Shown here: piece after piece, positions 53,731-61,354 of the stretch
Layout: every line of letters begins with the position of its first letter
How positions within the stretch are numbered: position 1 is the stretch's first letter
Assembly: GCF_010667645.1 (NCBI RefSeq)
Contig: NZ_WHZV01000011.1
Coordinates: 1 to 64,000, forward strand
Length of the DNA stretch: 64,000 bases
Direction: 5' to 3'
Source: Bifidobacterium platyrrhinorum
GTDB lineage: Bacteria > Actinomycetota > Actinomycetes > Actinomycetales > Bifidobacteriaceae
Translations under genes and position numbers: made by a program
Notes under the pieces: generated by a model
What the model was told of the DNA's origin: nothing
Database searches by the model: none
The model's input: the letters and a program-made list of their open reading frames with translations, nothing else

Positions 53731-54654
53731 TCAACGCACGAGGAAGACCATGGCGAGGATCATCACGAAGCCCACCAGGTCGGTGGGGGTGAACACGGCG
53801 CCGAGGCACAGCACCGAGGAGACGGTGGCGGCGATCGGCTCGCTGGTGCCGAGCATCGTGGCGCGCATCGCCCCCACGCGCATCACGCCGGCGAGGAACA
53901 GCCCGAACGCCCCGAACGTGCCGAGCGCCACGGTGAACGCCATCAGCGCCCAGCCGAGCCCGTCGAACACGGGCGGGTTCGACCACGGCCGCACGATGGG
54001 CAGCAGCACCAGCCCGGAGATCACGAACATGATGCCGTTGACCATCATGTTGCCCCACCGCTGCACGAGCCGGACCGGCAGGATCGACATCGCGCCGGTG
54101 GCGGCCGCGTTGACGAGACCCCATACCAGGCCCATCGCCGGCAGCTTCAGCGAAGACGGGTCTCCGCCGGTGGCGATGAGCGCGGTGCCGCCGAAGGCGA
54201 GCACCACGCCGATCCCCTCGCGCAGCCCCGGCAGGCGCCGGCCGCGGATGCAGACGAACGCGAGCACGAACAGCAGGTTGAGCGCCTGCAGCACGGTGGC
54301 GGTTCCGGCGTTCGTCCAGTTGATGGACGACAGGTAGGCGACCTGCACGGCGGTGACGCACACCAGCGCGCATACGAGATAATGCAGGTAGTTGCCGCGG
54401 TCGCGCAACGCGCCCGCGAACAGTTTCGGCGAGCGCACGCCCGCCACGATGAGGAACAGCACGCCGGCGAGGAGTTCGCGCACGCAGGCGAGCCACAACG
54501 GGCCGACATGGTATGCGCCCATGAGCACCTTCGACACGGTGGCGTTGCAACCCCACAGCACGCCTCCGAACAGGACCAGTCCGGCGCCGATCAGGATGTC
54601 GCGCGGCGTGCGTTCGAATGTGGGGGCGTTCCTCCCCTGCCTCTTCTCGCTCAT
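53731..54654 (-). CDS. EamA/DMT family transporter
   Basis: A 307-residue, ten-helix member of the drug/metabolite transporter superfamily. Two EamA halves: 'LVLFGGVLWGCNATVSKVLM' to about 150, and 'MGLVWGLVNAAATGAMSILPVRLVQRWG' to the end, the latter with 'GTFGAFGLFLAGVMRVGAMRATMLGTSEPIAATVSSVL' (in parts), the typical penultimate motif. Probably exports or imports a small metabolite; the substrate is not known. Confidence 0.9.
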   Translation of the reverse strand: MSEKRQGRNAPTFERTPRDILIGAGLVLFGGVLWGCNATVSKVLMGAYHVGPLWLACVRELLAGVLFLIVAGVRSPKLFAGALRDRGNYLHYLVCALVCVTAVQVAYLSSINWTNAGTATVLQALNLLFVLAFVCIRGRRLPGLREGIGVVLAFGGTALIATGGDPSSLKLPAMGLVWGLVNAAATGAMSILPVRLVQRWGNMMVNGIMFVISGLVLLPIVRPWSNPPVFDGLGWALMAFTVALGTFGAFGLFLAGVMRVGAMRATMLGTSEPIAATVSSVLCLGAVFTPTDLVGFVMILAMVFLVR

Positions 54655-54785
54655 ACGCCCAGTATGGCACTGCGGGAATCACGCGGCGGGCGCCCGGCGG
54701 GGCGGGGCGGGAAGCAGAGCGCGCGGCGACGAGCGAGCCGGAGGGCGGTACGCGCGTCGCCGCGGACCGCATTAAGCTGGACGCC

Positions 54786-55205
54786 ATGAGCGAAGCACAT
54801 GACGCCGCCCCCCGGGACACGGGCGCCCGGAGCGGGACCGACCGCACCGCCGGCACCACCGCAGCCGGTCACGCCACCGCCCGGCCCAAGGCGGCGGCCG
54901 ACAACATCAGAAGCGCCAAAAGCACCGGGAGCGACGAAGGACGCAAGGACGGTCTCGGCGCGGTGAGCGCGAAATCGCGCACGGCGATGATCGTCGCGGG
55001 CGTGGCGATCGCGGCGTTCGCGTTCCTTGCGCTCGGGTTCGCGGTGAACTGGGGGTTGGCGGCGATCTTCGCGATCATCATGGTGCCGGGCGCGATCTCG
55101 ACGGCGATCATCGCGCGTCACCCGGAGAAGACGGGCGGGCGCAGCATGCTCGGCGTCTCGAATCCGGACACGCTGCTCGAACCGTTCACCGGCAAGCGGA
55201 AGTAG
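54786..55205 (+). CDS. Small membrane protein, DUF3099-like
   Basis: A 139-residue protein: an Ala/Thr/Gly-rich hydrophilic half (1-68), two closely spaced hydrophobic segments (about 69-87 and 90-110), and a short polar end. It looks like actinobacterial two-helix proteins of unknown function; the DUF assignment is tentative. A long in-frame upstream extension is rejected as out of character. No clear ribosome site. Confidence 0.7.
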   Translation: MSEAHDAAPRDTGARSGTDRTAGTTAAGHATARPKAAADNIRSAKSTGSDEGRKDGLGAVSAKSRTAMIVAGVAIAAFAFLALGFAVNWGLAAIFAIIMVPGAISTAIIARHPEKTGGRSMLGVSNPDTLLEPFTGKRK

Positions 55206-55218
55206 GCGCGGCGATCCG

Positions 55219-55253
55219 TGTCCTGATCCGGCCGACCGGGCCGGATCAGGACA
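55219..55253. terminator. Bidirectional terminator
   Basis: TGTCCTGATCCGGCC (55219-55233) pairs perfectly with its complement at 55239-55253 around a 5-nt loop. It lies 14 bases after the small membrane protein and 46 bases beyond the telA stop. Confidence 0.75.
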
Positions 55254-55299
55254 CCCAACCGGCCGGATCACGCCCAGGCCACGCCAACTCGCGCCCGGG

Positions 55300-56490
55300 T
55301 CACATGGACTGGGCGTTCTCGATGAGGGCGTTCTTGAGGTCGGATTCGATCTGACGCATCTTGACCTGGGCGGCCTCGCGGTTCGCCTTGCCCTGGCGCT
55401 GGATCTGCACGGTCTCCTTGAGCGTGGCGATGAGCTCGCTGTTGATCTTCTCCAGCGTCTCGATCTCCACCACGGACCGCTGGTTCGCCTTCTCCGCGTC
55501 CACGGCGCCCTTGTGCAGGGCGGCCGCGTTGCGTTGCAGCAGCTTGTTGGTCACGTCGTCGGCCTTGTTCTGCAGGTCGAGCGCCTTGCGCTGGTTGGAC
55601 AGGCCGAGCGCGATCACCATCTGCGACTTCCACACGGGGATCGTGGTGGAGATGGTCGTGTCGATCTTGTCGACGATGGTCTGGTCGGCGTTCTGGATGA
55701 TCTTGATCTGCGGCGCGGTCTGCAGCGTGACCACGGAGATGCGGTCGAGGTCGTCGAGGCGCTTCTCGAAGCGGTCGAGCTTCGACTTGAAGTCCTTGAG
55801 CAGCTGCGCCTGCATCGGGTCGCCGCTCTTCGCGGCCTCGGCCTCGAGCCCGGGCAGCTGCTGCGCGCGGAAGTCGGCGAGCGCCTTCTTGCCGGCGAGG
55901 ACCGTCATGCGCAGTTCGCGGTACTGCTGCGCGTTCTGCTCGTACATCGTGTTGTACATGGAGATGTCGGCGACGAGGCGCGACTGGGCGGCCTCGAGCT
56001 TGATGATGATCTCGTCGATCTGCGCGTCGACCTTCTGGTAGCGGCGGCGCAGCTTGTCGATCGAGACGGCCACCTGGCCGAGGATCGGCACCTTGCGAAA
56101 GCCCCCGAGGTCGGCCTCGTCGATGGTGACGAGCATCGTGCTGAGCAGTTCGCCCGCCTCGCCGGTGTCCTTGGAACGGGTGTCGGAGAGGATCTCGTCG
56201 GCGAAGGTGCTGGTGGCGCGTTGCGCGTCCTTGCCGTAGGTGGATTCGATGCCGTCGCGCATGAAGTCGATCTGGTCGGCCATCTGCACGACCGCCTGCT
56301 GGTCGGCTGCGGGCAGTTTGGCGATCTGCTGGTCCGGGGTGAGGCTTGCCGCGTCGGCGACGGCCTGTGCGGCGGTGGGCACGAGCGCGCCGTTCGCGGC
56401 GGCGTCCCCGGCGCCGTTCAGTCCGGCGAGGGCGGGGTTGGTGACGGCGTTGCCGCCGGCGAGGTCGGCGAGCGAGATCTGTTTGGCCAT
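55300..56490 (-). CDS. telA: TelA/YceH family toxic anion resistance protein
   Basis: A 396-residue, mainly helical cytoplasmic protein of the TelA family, linked to resistance to tellurite and some cell-wall agents, mechanism unsettled. Seen: 'FRKVPILGQVAVSIDKLRRRYQKVDAQIDEIIIKLEAAQSRL' (in parts; the family GKxPFG..-like region), 'NTMYEQNAQQYRELRMTVLAGKKAL', 'RISVVTLQTAPQIKIIQNADQTIVDKI' and 'TTIPVWKSQMVIALGLSNQRKAL'. Last gene of a four-gene operon, about 200 bases after the preceding gene, with the structured element between. Confidence 0.94.
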   Translation of the reverse strand: MAKQISLADLAGGNAVTNPALAGLNGAGDAAANGALVPTAAQAVADAASLTPDQQIAKLPAADQQAVVQMADQIDFMRDGIESTYGKDAQRATSTFADEILSDTRSKDTGEAGELLSTMLVTIDEADLGGFRKVPILGQVAVSIDKLRRRYQKVDAQIDEIIIKLEAAQSRLVADISMYNTMYEQNAQQYRELRMTVLAGKKALADFRAQQLPGLEAEAAKSGDPMQAQLLKDFKSKLDRFEKRLDDLDRISVVTLQTAPQIKIIQNADQTIVDKIDTTISTTIPVWKSQMVIALGLSNQRKALDLQNKADDVTNKLLQRNAAALHKGAVDAEKANQRSVVEIETLEKINSELIATLKETVQIQRQGKANREAAQVKMRQIESDLKNALIENAQSM

Positions 56491-56614
56491 GATGGTTACC
56501 TGTGGGTCCTTTCGTATGGTGCTGGTGGTGCGGTCAGTGCGGGCGTGTGGTGCGGTTCCGTGTCGGATGCCGGGATGCGGGGTGTCGGGGGCAGCGTCAC
56601 TGCGGCTTGACCGT

Positions 56615-56711
56615 GGACCGGCCTCCGGCCGGCGTTACTCATGCTTCACGGCTGCCGCCGTTCAGTGAAACCTACGGACAGCCCGCCGGGCTGTCCGCTC
56701 ACGGTTTCACT
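56615..56711 (-). repeat. Structured 3'-UTR element, copy 2
   Basis: Same order as at 50777-50880: outer stem AGTGAAACC (56664-56672) with GGTTTCACT (56703-56711), inner hairpin CGGACAGCCC/GGGCTGTCCG (56675-56697), then a GGCGGCAGCCG box and a hairpin around GGCCGGAGGCCGGTCC (from 56615). The outer stem includes the end of the substrate-binding-protein gene. It lies between that gene and telA. Confidence 0.6.
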
Positions 56712-57799
56712 CCTTTGAGCGCCTCGATCAGCTCCTGCATGGCTTTGTTGCCGGGCAGTTCGGAGACGGCGGGGATCTGGTCGAGCGTGCCGTTGACCTT
56801 GAAGCGTGCGATCGAGTCGGTGCCGGAGAAGTTCGCGGCGCGGAAGCCGTGGCGCTCCCAGGCGAGCTTCTGGATCTTCGGGGATTTGAGCACGGCGAGC
56901 AGCTTTTCGCCCTTCTTGTCGAGGGCCATGAGCGTGTGCGTGCTCCACACCGTCGGCGTCGGGTAGACGATGACCACGTCGTCGCGGATCTGCTTGAACG
57001 CGTCCGGCTGGTTGGCGGCGAGGTCGAGGATCTGCGATTCGTAGCCGACCATCATCGGCTTGGAGCCGACGCCGAGCGTGAGGAACTGGTTGAACGCGTC
57101 CTCGGAGGAGGTCTCCATCCATCCGGATTTCGCGAAGATCGACTTGATGGTCTCCTTGTCGCGGTCGAGCGAATCGGTGGTGGCGGGCTGGCCGCCGTTG
57201 AGCACGGTGGCGATGAGCGCCGCGTACTCGTTGCCGGAGTTCGACTGCACGGGGTCGGTGGAGTCGATGCGGAACTGGCCGTAGCCGGCCGTGTAGCCGA
57301 CGTCGGCCCAGGTCTTGTCGTTCACCATCGCGTCCACGGCCTTGGACATGTCCATCGAGTAGACGCCGTCCTTGCCTTTGCTCATGAGCCCGCCGGAGAC
57401 GAGCCCGTCGGCGACGGCCTTGTGTGTGTACAGCACGATGGGCGAGTTGAACACGATGTCGCTCTGCGTGGCCTTGACGCCCTGCGCCTTGCCGTATTCG
57501 ACGGCGGCGCGCGAGGAGGGGAACAGGTAGTCCATGCCCTTCGCGTCGGCGGTCATCATCGCGAGGCTGCCGGCCTTGCGGTAGTCGACGTCGAGCCCCT
57601 GCGCGGCGGCGGCCTTCCTGAAGGCGGCGTCGTCGAACAGTCCGATCTTCTCGCCGCCGAGGTAGCCGTTGACGTGCACTGTCTCGACGGGCGCGGCCGG
57701 CTTGGGCTGCGCCTGCCGCCAGACGAGCGTGCCGCCGACGATGGCGACGATCGCGAGCAGCGCCACCAATCCGATGATCTTCGATTTCGACAGTTTCAT
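56699..57799 (-). CDS. Substrate-binding-like protein of the TelA operon
   Basis: A 366-residue protein with an N-terminal membrane anchor ('IIGLVALLAIVAIVGGTLVW', 8-27) and an external domain that looks like a class II solute-binding fold ('VHVNGYLGGEKIGLFDD', 'LFPSSRAAVEYGKAQG', 'IVFNSPIVLYTHKAVADGLV', 'GYTAGYGQFRIDSTDPVQSNSGNEYAA' in parts, 'MMVGYESQILDLA'). 'SNSGNEY' parallels 'SNSGASAY' in the VWA protein of the same operon. No ABC permease or ATPase is nearby, so its partner is unknown. ATGA overlap with the XpaC-like gene. Confidence 0.8.
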   Translation of the reverse strand: MKLSKSKIIGLVALLAIVAIVGGTLVWRQAQPKPAAPVETVHVNGYLGGEKIGLFDDAAFRKAAAAQGLDVDYRKAGSLAMMTADAKGMDYLFPSSRAAVEYGKAQGVKATQSDIVFNSPIVLYTHKAVADGLVSGGLMSKGKDGVYSMDMSKAVDAMVNDKTWADVGYTAGYGQFRIDSTDPVQSNSGNEYAALIATVLNGGQPATTDSLDRDKETIKSIFAKSGWMETSSEDAFNQFLTLGVGSKPMMVGYESQILDLAANQPDAFKQIRDDVVIVYPTPTVWSTHTLMALDKKGEKLLAVLKSPKIQKLAWERHGFRAANFSGTDSIARFKVNGTLDQIPAVSELPGNKAMQELIEALKGVKP

Positions 57800-58422
57800 T
57801 GCTTTGACTCCGTTTCGGTCTGGTAGCCGTCCATGCGCGCGAGCCGCTGGATCGCGTCGGAGTCGGCGGCGATGCCGAGCGTCTTCGCGCTGACCGCGCG
57901 GCTCAGCTCGCCGGCGGCGGTCCGTTCGAGCACCTGCAGCGCCTCGATGGTCTCGCCGCGCGCCTTCGCCGCCTGGTCGTGCGCGCCGGACGATTCGACG
58001 TCCACGTAGGAGCGCAGCAGTTTCTCGGTCTGCTCGCCGTAGACGGTGATGTAGTGGCGCAGCGTCGGGTACGCGGACGTGTCCTTCGCGACGTAGTCGA
58101 CGAGGCTGCGCGTCGCCTCGATGAAATCGTCGGCCTCGCGCCTCACGCCCTCGTCATGCACCTGCCGGGCGAGCATCGCGATCGAGTTGAGGCGCGAGTT
58201 GGCGGCGTCGATGGCGTCGGCGGCCTTCTGCCCGTTGGGCAGCGCGCTGGCGAGCATGTGCCCGATGCGGCGTTCCGGCTCGGTGAGCGTCGATCCGGCC
58301 ACATAGCCGAGCGCGGCGAGCGCGAGCGAGACGCCAAGGCCGACGAACCCGCCGCCGGCCACGGCGAAGCCGAGCGCGGCGAGCAGCCCGCCGGCGACGA
58401 TTCCGCAGATGATCTGGAGCAT
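57796..58422 (-). CDS. XpaC-like membrane protein
   Basis: A 208-residue protein: two N-terminal hydrophobic segments ('IICGIVAGGLLAALGFAVAGG', 'GVSLALAALGYVAG'), then a helical cytoplasmic domain ('INSRLNSIAMLARQV'-like, 'DDFIEATRSLVDYVAKDTSAYPTLRHYITVYGEQTEKLLRSYVDV' in parts) as in XpaC, a family commonly next to TelA. Function unknown. It overlaps both neighbours (TGATG upstream, ATGA downstream), so translation is tightly coupled. Confidence 0.85.
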   Translation of the reverse strand: MLQIICGIVAGGLLAALGFAVAGGGFVGLGVSLALAALGYVAGSTLTEPERRIGHMLASALPNGQKAADAIDAANSRLNSIAMLARQVHDEGVRREADDFIEATRSLVDYVAKDTSAYPTLRHYITVYGEQTEKLLRSYVDVESSGAHDQAAKARGETIEALQVLERTAAGELSRAVSAKTLGIAADSDAIQRLARMDGYQTETESKQ

Positions 58423-60125
58423 CAGTTGAATCCCTTGACGGTGCGGAAGACGGTGGCGAGGTCGCCGGTGCGCCCGTCGAACACCTTCGCGTTGGACATC
58501 TTCGCGATCGGATCGAGCTGCGAGGAGTCGGCGTCGCCGAACATGATCGGGAAGATCGGCACGTCGAGGCCCTGGTCCTTGTATTGGGCGAGCGCGCCGT
58601 CGCGGTTGTCGACCTGGGAGCGGCCGTCGGTCATGAGCACGATGGCGACGGTGTAGTCGCCCTTCCGGTCGGCGCCGGGCAGCTGCTTGTACGCGGATTC
58701 GAGGCCCGCGTAGATGTCGGTGCCGCCGCTCGCGTCGGTCGCGTCGGCCGTGTGGAGCAGGTCGCCGGTGTTCTGCCCGTCGGCGCGGATCGGATCGTGC
58801 GGCAGGCTTTCGAACGGGATGAGGATGTTCACGTCGTGGGAGCCGGGCTGGATGCGCGTCTTGGCGGCCTCGGCCGGGTCGAGCGCGGCGTTCAGGCCCT
58901 TGACGACGCCCTTCTTGCCGTCGCCGTCCATCGAACCGGAGTAGTCGACGACCCACACGGTCCAGCTGGGCTTGCGCAGTTCGGTCTGGTAGACGTCGAG
59001 CGCCTTGGTGATGGTCTTGGCGGCCGGCATCGGGATGGTCTTGAGCGTGGACGGCGCGGTGTCGATGCCCCATTCGGCGCGGAACGCCTGCTTGACCTTG
59101 CTGTCGGAGGCGTAGGTGAGCGCGCCGCCGAGCCCGGTGCGGCGGCCGGCGCGTTCGAATTCGATCTTCGACGCCTTGGAGTGCAGCGCCTTGGCGAACG
59201 CGTCGTAGGCCTTGCGCTTGCCGGAGGCCTGGCCGCGGTCCACGTAGCCGAGCGGCGAATCGGACACGGCGATGCCGTCGGACGGGTAGATGGCGACGAG
59301 CGGGTCGTGGCCGTTCTTCACGAGCGTCTTGTCCGCCTGGATGACGAGCGACTCGTAGTTGACCATCGAGTCGAAGCGGTCGGGGTTCTTCACGACCATG
59401 TCCTTGAGCCAGTCGGAGGAGCCGGAGGAGCGGTCCACGCCCTTGAGCAGCTGCGCGACGGATGCGGTGAGCGTGCCGTCGGCGAGGTCGGATTCGGCGA
59501 GCGGGCCGTCGCCGCCGCGCAGGGCGGTCATGAACGCGAGGTAGGCGCTGGCGCCGGAGTTCGACTGGGTGGCGGAGGTCATCGAGAACTTGAGGTCGCC
59601 GCTTTGCACCTTGGCGAGCACGTCGGCGGTGGAGACCGGCTTGGTCTTGCCGGAGGGGTCCGCCCAGCCGAGCTGCACGGCCTTCGATTTGGCGATGCCG
59701 AACACGACCGGCGTGGTGGAGGTGCTCTGCGCGTCCTTGACGAGGTGCTTCACGTCGCCCATCGAGATCCACATCGACGAGGCGGGCCAGACGGCGTCGT
59801 ATTCGGCCGCGCCGGATTCGAGCGCGTTCATGATGTCGAGCGAGCCCATGTAGTCCATCGTCACGGTCACGCCGGAGGCGTCGGCGGCCTGCTGGATCGC
59901 GGCCGCGACCTCCTTGTTCTCCGAGCCGGAGGCGATGCGGATGTCGCCGGACGAGCCGGAGGCCGGCGTGAAGGTCTGCGTGGTGCCGCCGTCGGATGAG
60001 GTGGAGGTGCCGGCCCCCTTCGCCCCGTTGCCGCCCGACGCGCATCCGGTGAGCATCATGGCGGCGGCGCATACCACCGCGGCCGCCGCGGCAATCCGAC
60101 GATGGAGGCTGACGTTCGTTCTCAT
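58422..60125 (-). CDS. Lipoprotein with substrate-binding-like and VWA domains
   Basis: A 567-residue protein starting the operon. A lipoprotein signal ends in 'LTGC'; then a solute-binding-like domain (about 55-320: 'IRIASGSENKEVAAAIQQAADASGVTVTMDYMGS' in parts, 'YDAVWPASSMWISMG', 'TSATQSNSGASAYLAFM') and a von Willebrand A domain (about 375-567) with an intact MIDAS: 'VVDYSGSMDG', 'GGTDIY' and 'LMTDGRS'. The start at 60125 is set by the signal peptide, with GGA upstream. It probably binds a metal-dependent protein ligand at the surface. The ligand is not known. Confidence 0.88.
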   Translation of the reverse strand: MRTNVSLHRRIAAAAAVVCAAAMMLTGCASGGNGAKGAGTSTSSDGGTTQTFTPASGSSGDIRIASGSENKEVAAAIQQAADASGVTVTMDYMGSLDIMNALESGAAEYDAVWPASSMWISMGDVKHLVKDAQSTSTTPVVFGIAKSKAVQLGWADPSGKTKPVSTADVLAKVQSGDLKFSMTSATQSNSGASAYLAFMTALRGGDGPLAESDLADGTLTASVAQLLKGVDRSSGSSDWLKDMVVKNPDRFDSMVNYESLVIQADKTLVKNGHDPLVAIYPSDGIAVSDSPLGYVDRGQASGKRKAYDAFAKALHSKASKIEFERAGRRTGLGGALTYASDSKVKQAFRAEWGIDTAPSTLKTIPMPAAKTITKALDVYQTELRKPSWTVWVVDYSGSMDGDGKKGVVKGLNAALDPAEAAKTRIQPGSHDVNILIPFESLPHDPIRADGQNTGDLLHTADATDASGGTDIYAGLESAYKQLPGADRKGDYTVAIVLMTDGRSQVDNRDGALAQYKDQGLDVPIFPIMFGDADSSQLDPIAKMSNAKVFDGRTGDLATVFRTVKGFN

Positions 60126-60206
60126 GGTTCCATTGTCGAACGCGTCTCTGTCATCGCCGGGACCGCCAAGCGACATACAGGTGAACTCTGGATGAAAAAC
60201 TACACC

Positions 60207-60220
60207 CGGCTACGTAGCCG
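60207..60220 (-). terminator. Terminator-like palindrome after the lipase gene
   Basis: CGGCTACGTAGCCG (60207-60220) is a perfect palindrome 1 base after the lipase stop codon, with GTTTTTC about 6 bases further on the minus strand. The short stem makes it a weak terminator. Confidence 0.5.
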
Positions 60221-60221
60221 C

Positions 60222-61310
60222 CTATTCCTCGGCGAGCACCTTGTCGGCGTAGAAGGCGAGGATCCGCTCCAGGTACGGCCCGTAGACCCCGTTCGGCATC
60301 GAGAACACCTCGTGCTCCGAATCGGGCAGGTGCACGAGCGTCGCCTGGCCGGAGCCGTCCTTGACACGGCGCACGAACTCGGTCTGCGGCTGGTTGCGCA
60401 CCCAGATGTCGTGCCCGCACTGGAACAGCAGGATCGGCGTCTCGATCTCGGCGCACGCGGCCGGGCTGAGCACGGCGCGGTTCATGCGCATCGCCTGGCG
60501 CACCCATTCGAACGAGGCGCAGTACGTCCGGTATTCGGGGTTGTCGCAGCGCAGCTGGTGGTACCAGCGTTCGCGCGGCTCGCTGGACAGCTGGTAGGAG
60601 CTCAGGTCGAGCACGCCGTCGAAGTCCTTCTGCCCGAACACGCGGCGGCGGCCCAGCCCGCACGCGCACAGCGTGCCGACGAGCGCGCGCGTGAGCCACA
60701 TCGGCATGCCGGTCTGCGGCGCGATCATCGGCGCGGACAGCACGGCGCGGTCGAACAGCGAGGGGTAGCGTTCCAGCACGGCCGCGCCGATGCCGCCGCC
60801 CATCGAATGGCAGAACAGGTTGAGCGGGCGGCCGTCCGCGTACGACTGGCCGATCGTCTCGGCGAAGCCGGCGAGGTCGGCGACATAGCGGCGCCAGTCG
60901 TCGATCCACACCAGGCACGGGTTGTCGACGTCGCGCGCCGACTTGCCGTGCCCGCGATGGTCCAGCACGCACACCGAATAGCCGGCGAGCAGGAAGTACC
61001 AGACGAGCTCGTCGTATTTCTCGGCGAACTCGGTGAACCCGTGGCTGATCACGATGGCGCCGCGGAAGGCCGCGGTGGCGCCGTTCTCGCGCTCCGCGTC
61101 GAACTTGGCCGCGTCATAGCACAGGTAGTGCAGCTGGCCGCCGCGGCCGCCGGTGTCCATCCGGCCGGGCAGAGGTTCGAGCCCGGCGGCCTTCTCGGCG
61201 GCCGACGGGTCGAACCAGCCCTCGTCGCGACAGGCCTCCAATGCGGGGATCACGGTCCCGCGCATCGTTTCGGCGTACCTGCCTTCGTCGATCATGTTCA
61301 GCTGCGTCAT
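60222..61310 (-). CDS. Alpha/beta-hydrolase, monoacylglycerol lipase/lysophospholipase type
   Basis: A 362-residue cytoplasmic hydrolase. Seen: 'GAIVISHGFTEFAEKYDELVWYFLLAGYSVCVLDHRGHGKS' (in parts), the nucleophile elbow 'LFCHSMGGGIG', Asp in 'LLFQCGHDIWV' and His in 'LPDSEHEVF'. This is the PldB-like arrangement; substrates may be lysolipids or monoglycerides. The ATG at 61310 is used; a second at 61295 is in frame. Separate from the peptidase gene upstream by 44 bases. Confidence 0.9.
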   Translation of the reverse strand: MTQLNMIDEGRYAETMRGTVIPALEACRDEGWFDPSAAEKAAGLEPLPGRMDTGGRGGQLHYLCYDAAKFDAERENGATAAFRGAIVISHGFTEFAEKYDELVWYFLLAGYSVCVLDHRGHGKSARDVDNPCLVWIDDWRRYVADLAGFAETIGQSYADGRPLNLFCHSMGGGIGAAVLERYPSLFDRAVLSAPMIAPQTGMPMWLTRALVGTLCACGLGRRRVFGQKDFDGVLDLSSYQLSSEPRERWYHQLRCDNPEYRTYCASFEWVRQAMRMNRAVLSPAACAEIETPILLFQCGHDIWVRNQPQTEFVRRVKDGSGQATLVHLPDSEHEVFSMPNGVYGPYLERILAFYADKVLAEE

Positions 61311-61354
61311 GCGCCCATCCTACCCATCGCCGCGCATCATCCCCACGCGCCGTT

